From Gemmatimonadota bacterium (lineage in GTDB: Bacteria > Gemmatimonadota > Gemmatimonadetes > Gemmatimonadales > Gemmatimonadaceae), in assembly GCA_003142495.1 (NCBI GenBank), contig PLMM01000189.1, forward strand, positions 1,622-9,185: a DNA stretch of 7,564 nucleotides. Direction: 5' to 3'. Below, piece by piece: positions 7,245 to 7,564 of the stretch. The notes beneath the pieces are model-generated. The model was not told the DNA's origin. It saw only the letters and a program-made list of their open reading frames with translations, and made no database searches. Each line of letters opens with the position of its first letter. Position 1 is the first letter of the stretch. A program made the translations under genes and the position numbers.

Positions 7245-7512
7245 GCCTCCTCGCGGGAACCGCCGCGATAGCGGAAAAACGGCAAAAAATGGGTGACAGT
7301 GGGCTTGACCTACCCCCCATTGGGAGGCTACTAAGTCGTTGTATCAGAAAGGACGAACAGAACTGCGGTCGGAAACGTATATTGGGCAGGAATTGACGAA
7401 ACTTTAGGCCCCCAATCGGTGTTAGGATAACAGCGATCCTTCCTAATTCTTCAAGCATTTGGCGCCTGGTGGCGACGCATGAGCCCGCCAGGACAGGGAG
7501 ATTTCATTGACC
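7245..7512. other. Divergent intergenic region, no gene seen
   Basis: About 268 nt between the leftward lipoprotein gene and the rightward gene at the right edge. It is clearly less GC-rich than its surroundings, as expected of promoter DNA. Rightward -35-like hexamers TTGACC (7305-7310) and TTGACG (7393-7398) occur. The first has a poor -10 (TACTAA at 7329-7334), and the second has TAGGAT at 7423-7428 at too long a spacing, so no promoter is assigned firmly. Near the gene start, TGGCG (7470-7474) and CGCCA (7486-7490) can pair to form a leader hairpin. A motif ATTGGG(c)AGG appears at 7320-7328 and 7381-7390. Confidence 0.4.
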
Positions 7513-7564
7513 ATGGCAACAGCACCCCGCACCCGTTCCCGTCGTCGTACGGCCACCCCGGCGG
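7513..7564 (+). CDS. Start of an unidentified gene (runs off right edge)
   Basis: An open frame from ATG at 7513 reads MATAPRTRSRRRTATPA and continues past the edge. Seventeen residues are too few to identify it; the Arg/Thr/Ala/Pro-rich start looks like a disordered basic tail. GGGAG at 7496-7500 lies 12 nt from this ATG but only 6 nt from an in-frame TTG at 7507 (adding Met-Thr), so TTG may be the true start. A competing frame from ATG 7479 is also open but has no good ribosome binding site. Confidence 0.5.
   Translation, partial: MATAPRTRSRRRTATPA

Noticed and set aside
7479..7564. Open frame from ATG 7479 to the right edge
   Set aside because: No Shine-Dalgarno and it conflicts with the frame at 7513, which has the basic start and a nearby GGGAG; too short to exclude fully.

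Overview
This is a GC-rich bacterial chromosome segment, dense with genes and with no RNA genes, insertion sequences or CRISPR arrays that I can see. The gene content suggests a Gemmatimonadota-like or other soil or aquatic Gram-negative bacterium: a Hanks-type Ser/Thr kinase with an unusual membrane-anchored tail, a Gly-linker cupredoxin lipoprotein, secreted metallo-beta-lactamase-fold protein, and a PpsR/CrtJ-type regulator. The taxonomic call is an inference from style and not from any marker gene.

Layout. Positions 1-307 (minus) hold the N-terminal half of a DUF1697 protein that runs off the left edge. Four genes then run rightward: a membrane protein with an ion-channel-like C-terminus (400-1053); a full-length PpsR/CrtJ family PAS-PAS-PAS-HTH regulator (1236-2663) with a candidate promoter and a perfect 15-nt palindrome upstream; an arginase/agmatinase-family ureohydrolase (2660-3493) that overlaps it by ATGA; and a secreted MBL-fold protein (3500-4333) that has lost nearly all its metal ligands. 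They converge on a leftward block: a cupredoxin lipoprotein (7241-6831), a Ser/Thr protein kinase (6746-5076), and two small unknown proteins (4999-4688 and 4685-4356) that are 2 nt apart. Positions 7245-7512 are a divergent intergenic region, and a new rightward gene with an Arg-rich start begins at about 7513 and leaves the window.

The most interesting unit is the tight cluster regulator-ureohydrolase-degenerate MBL protein. PpsR/CrtJ proteins are known as redox- or light-responsive repressors of bacteriochlorophyll and carotenoid genes in purple bacteria, yet no photosynthesis gene is visible here. The copy here also has Phe where I expect the redox cysteine of the DNA-binding domain. It may have been rewired to a polyamine or guanidino-compound function, or it may regulate a photosynthesis cluster elsewhere in the genome. 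Several other proteins here are family members with altered active sites: the channel-like protein lacks a GYGD filter, the MBL-fold protein lacks HxHxDH, and the cupredoxin lacks an obvious axial Met.
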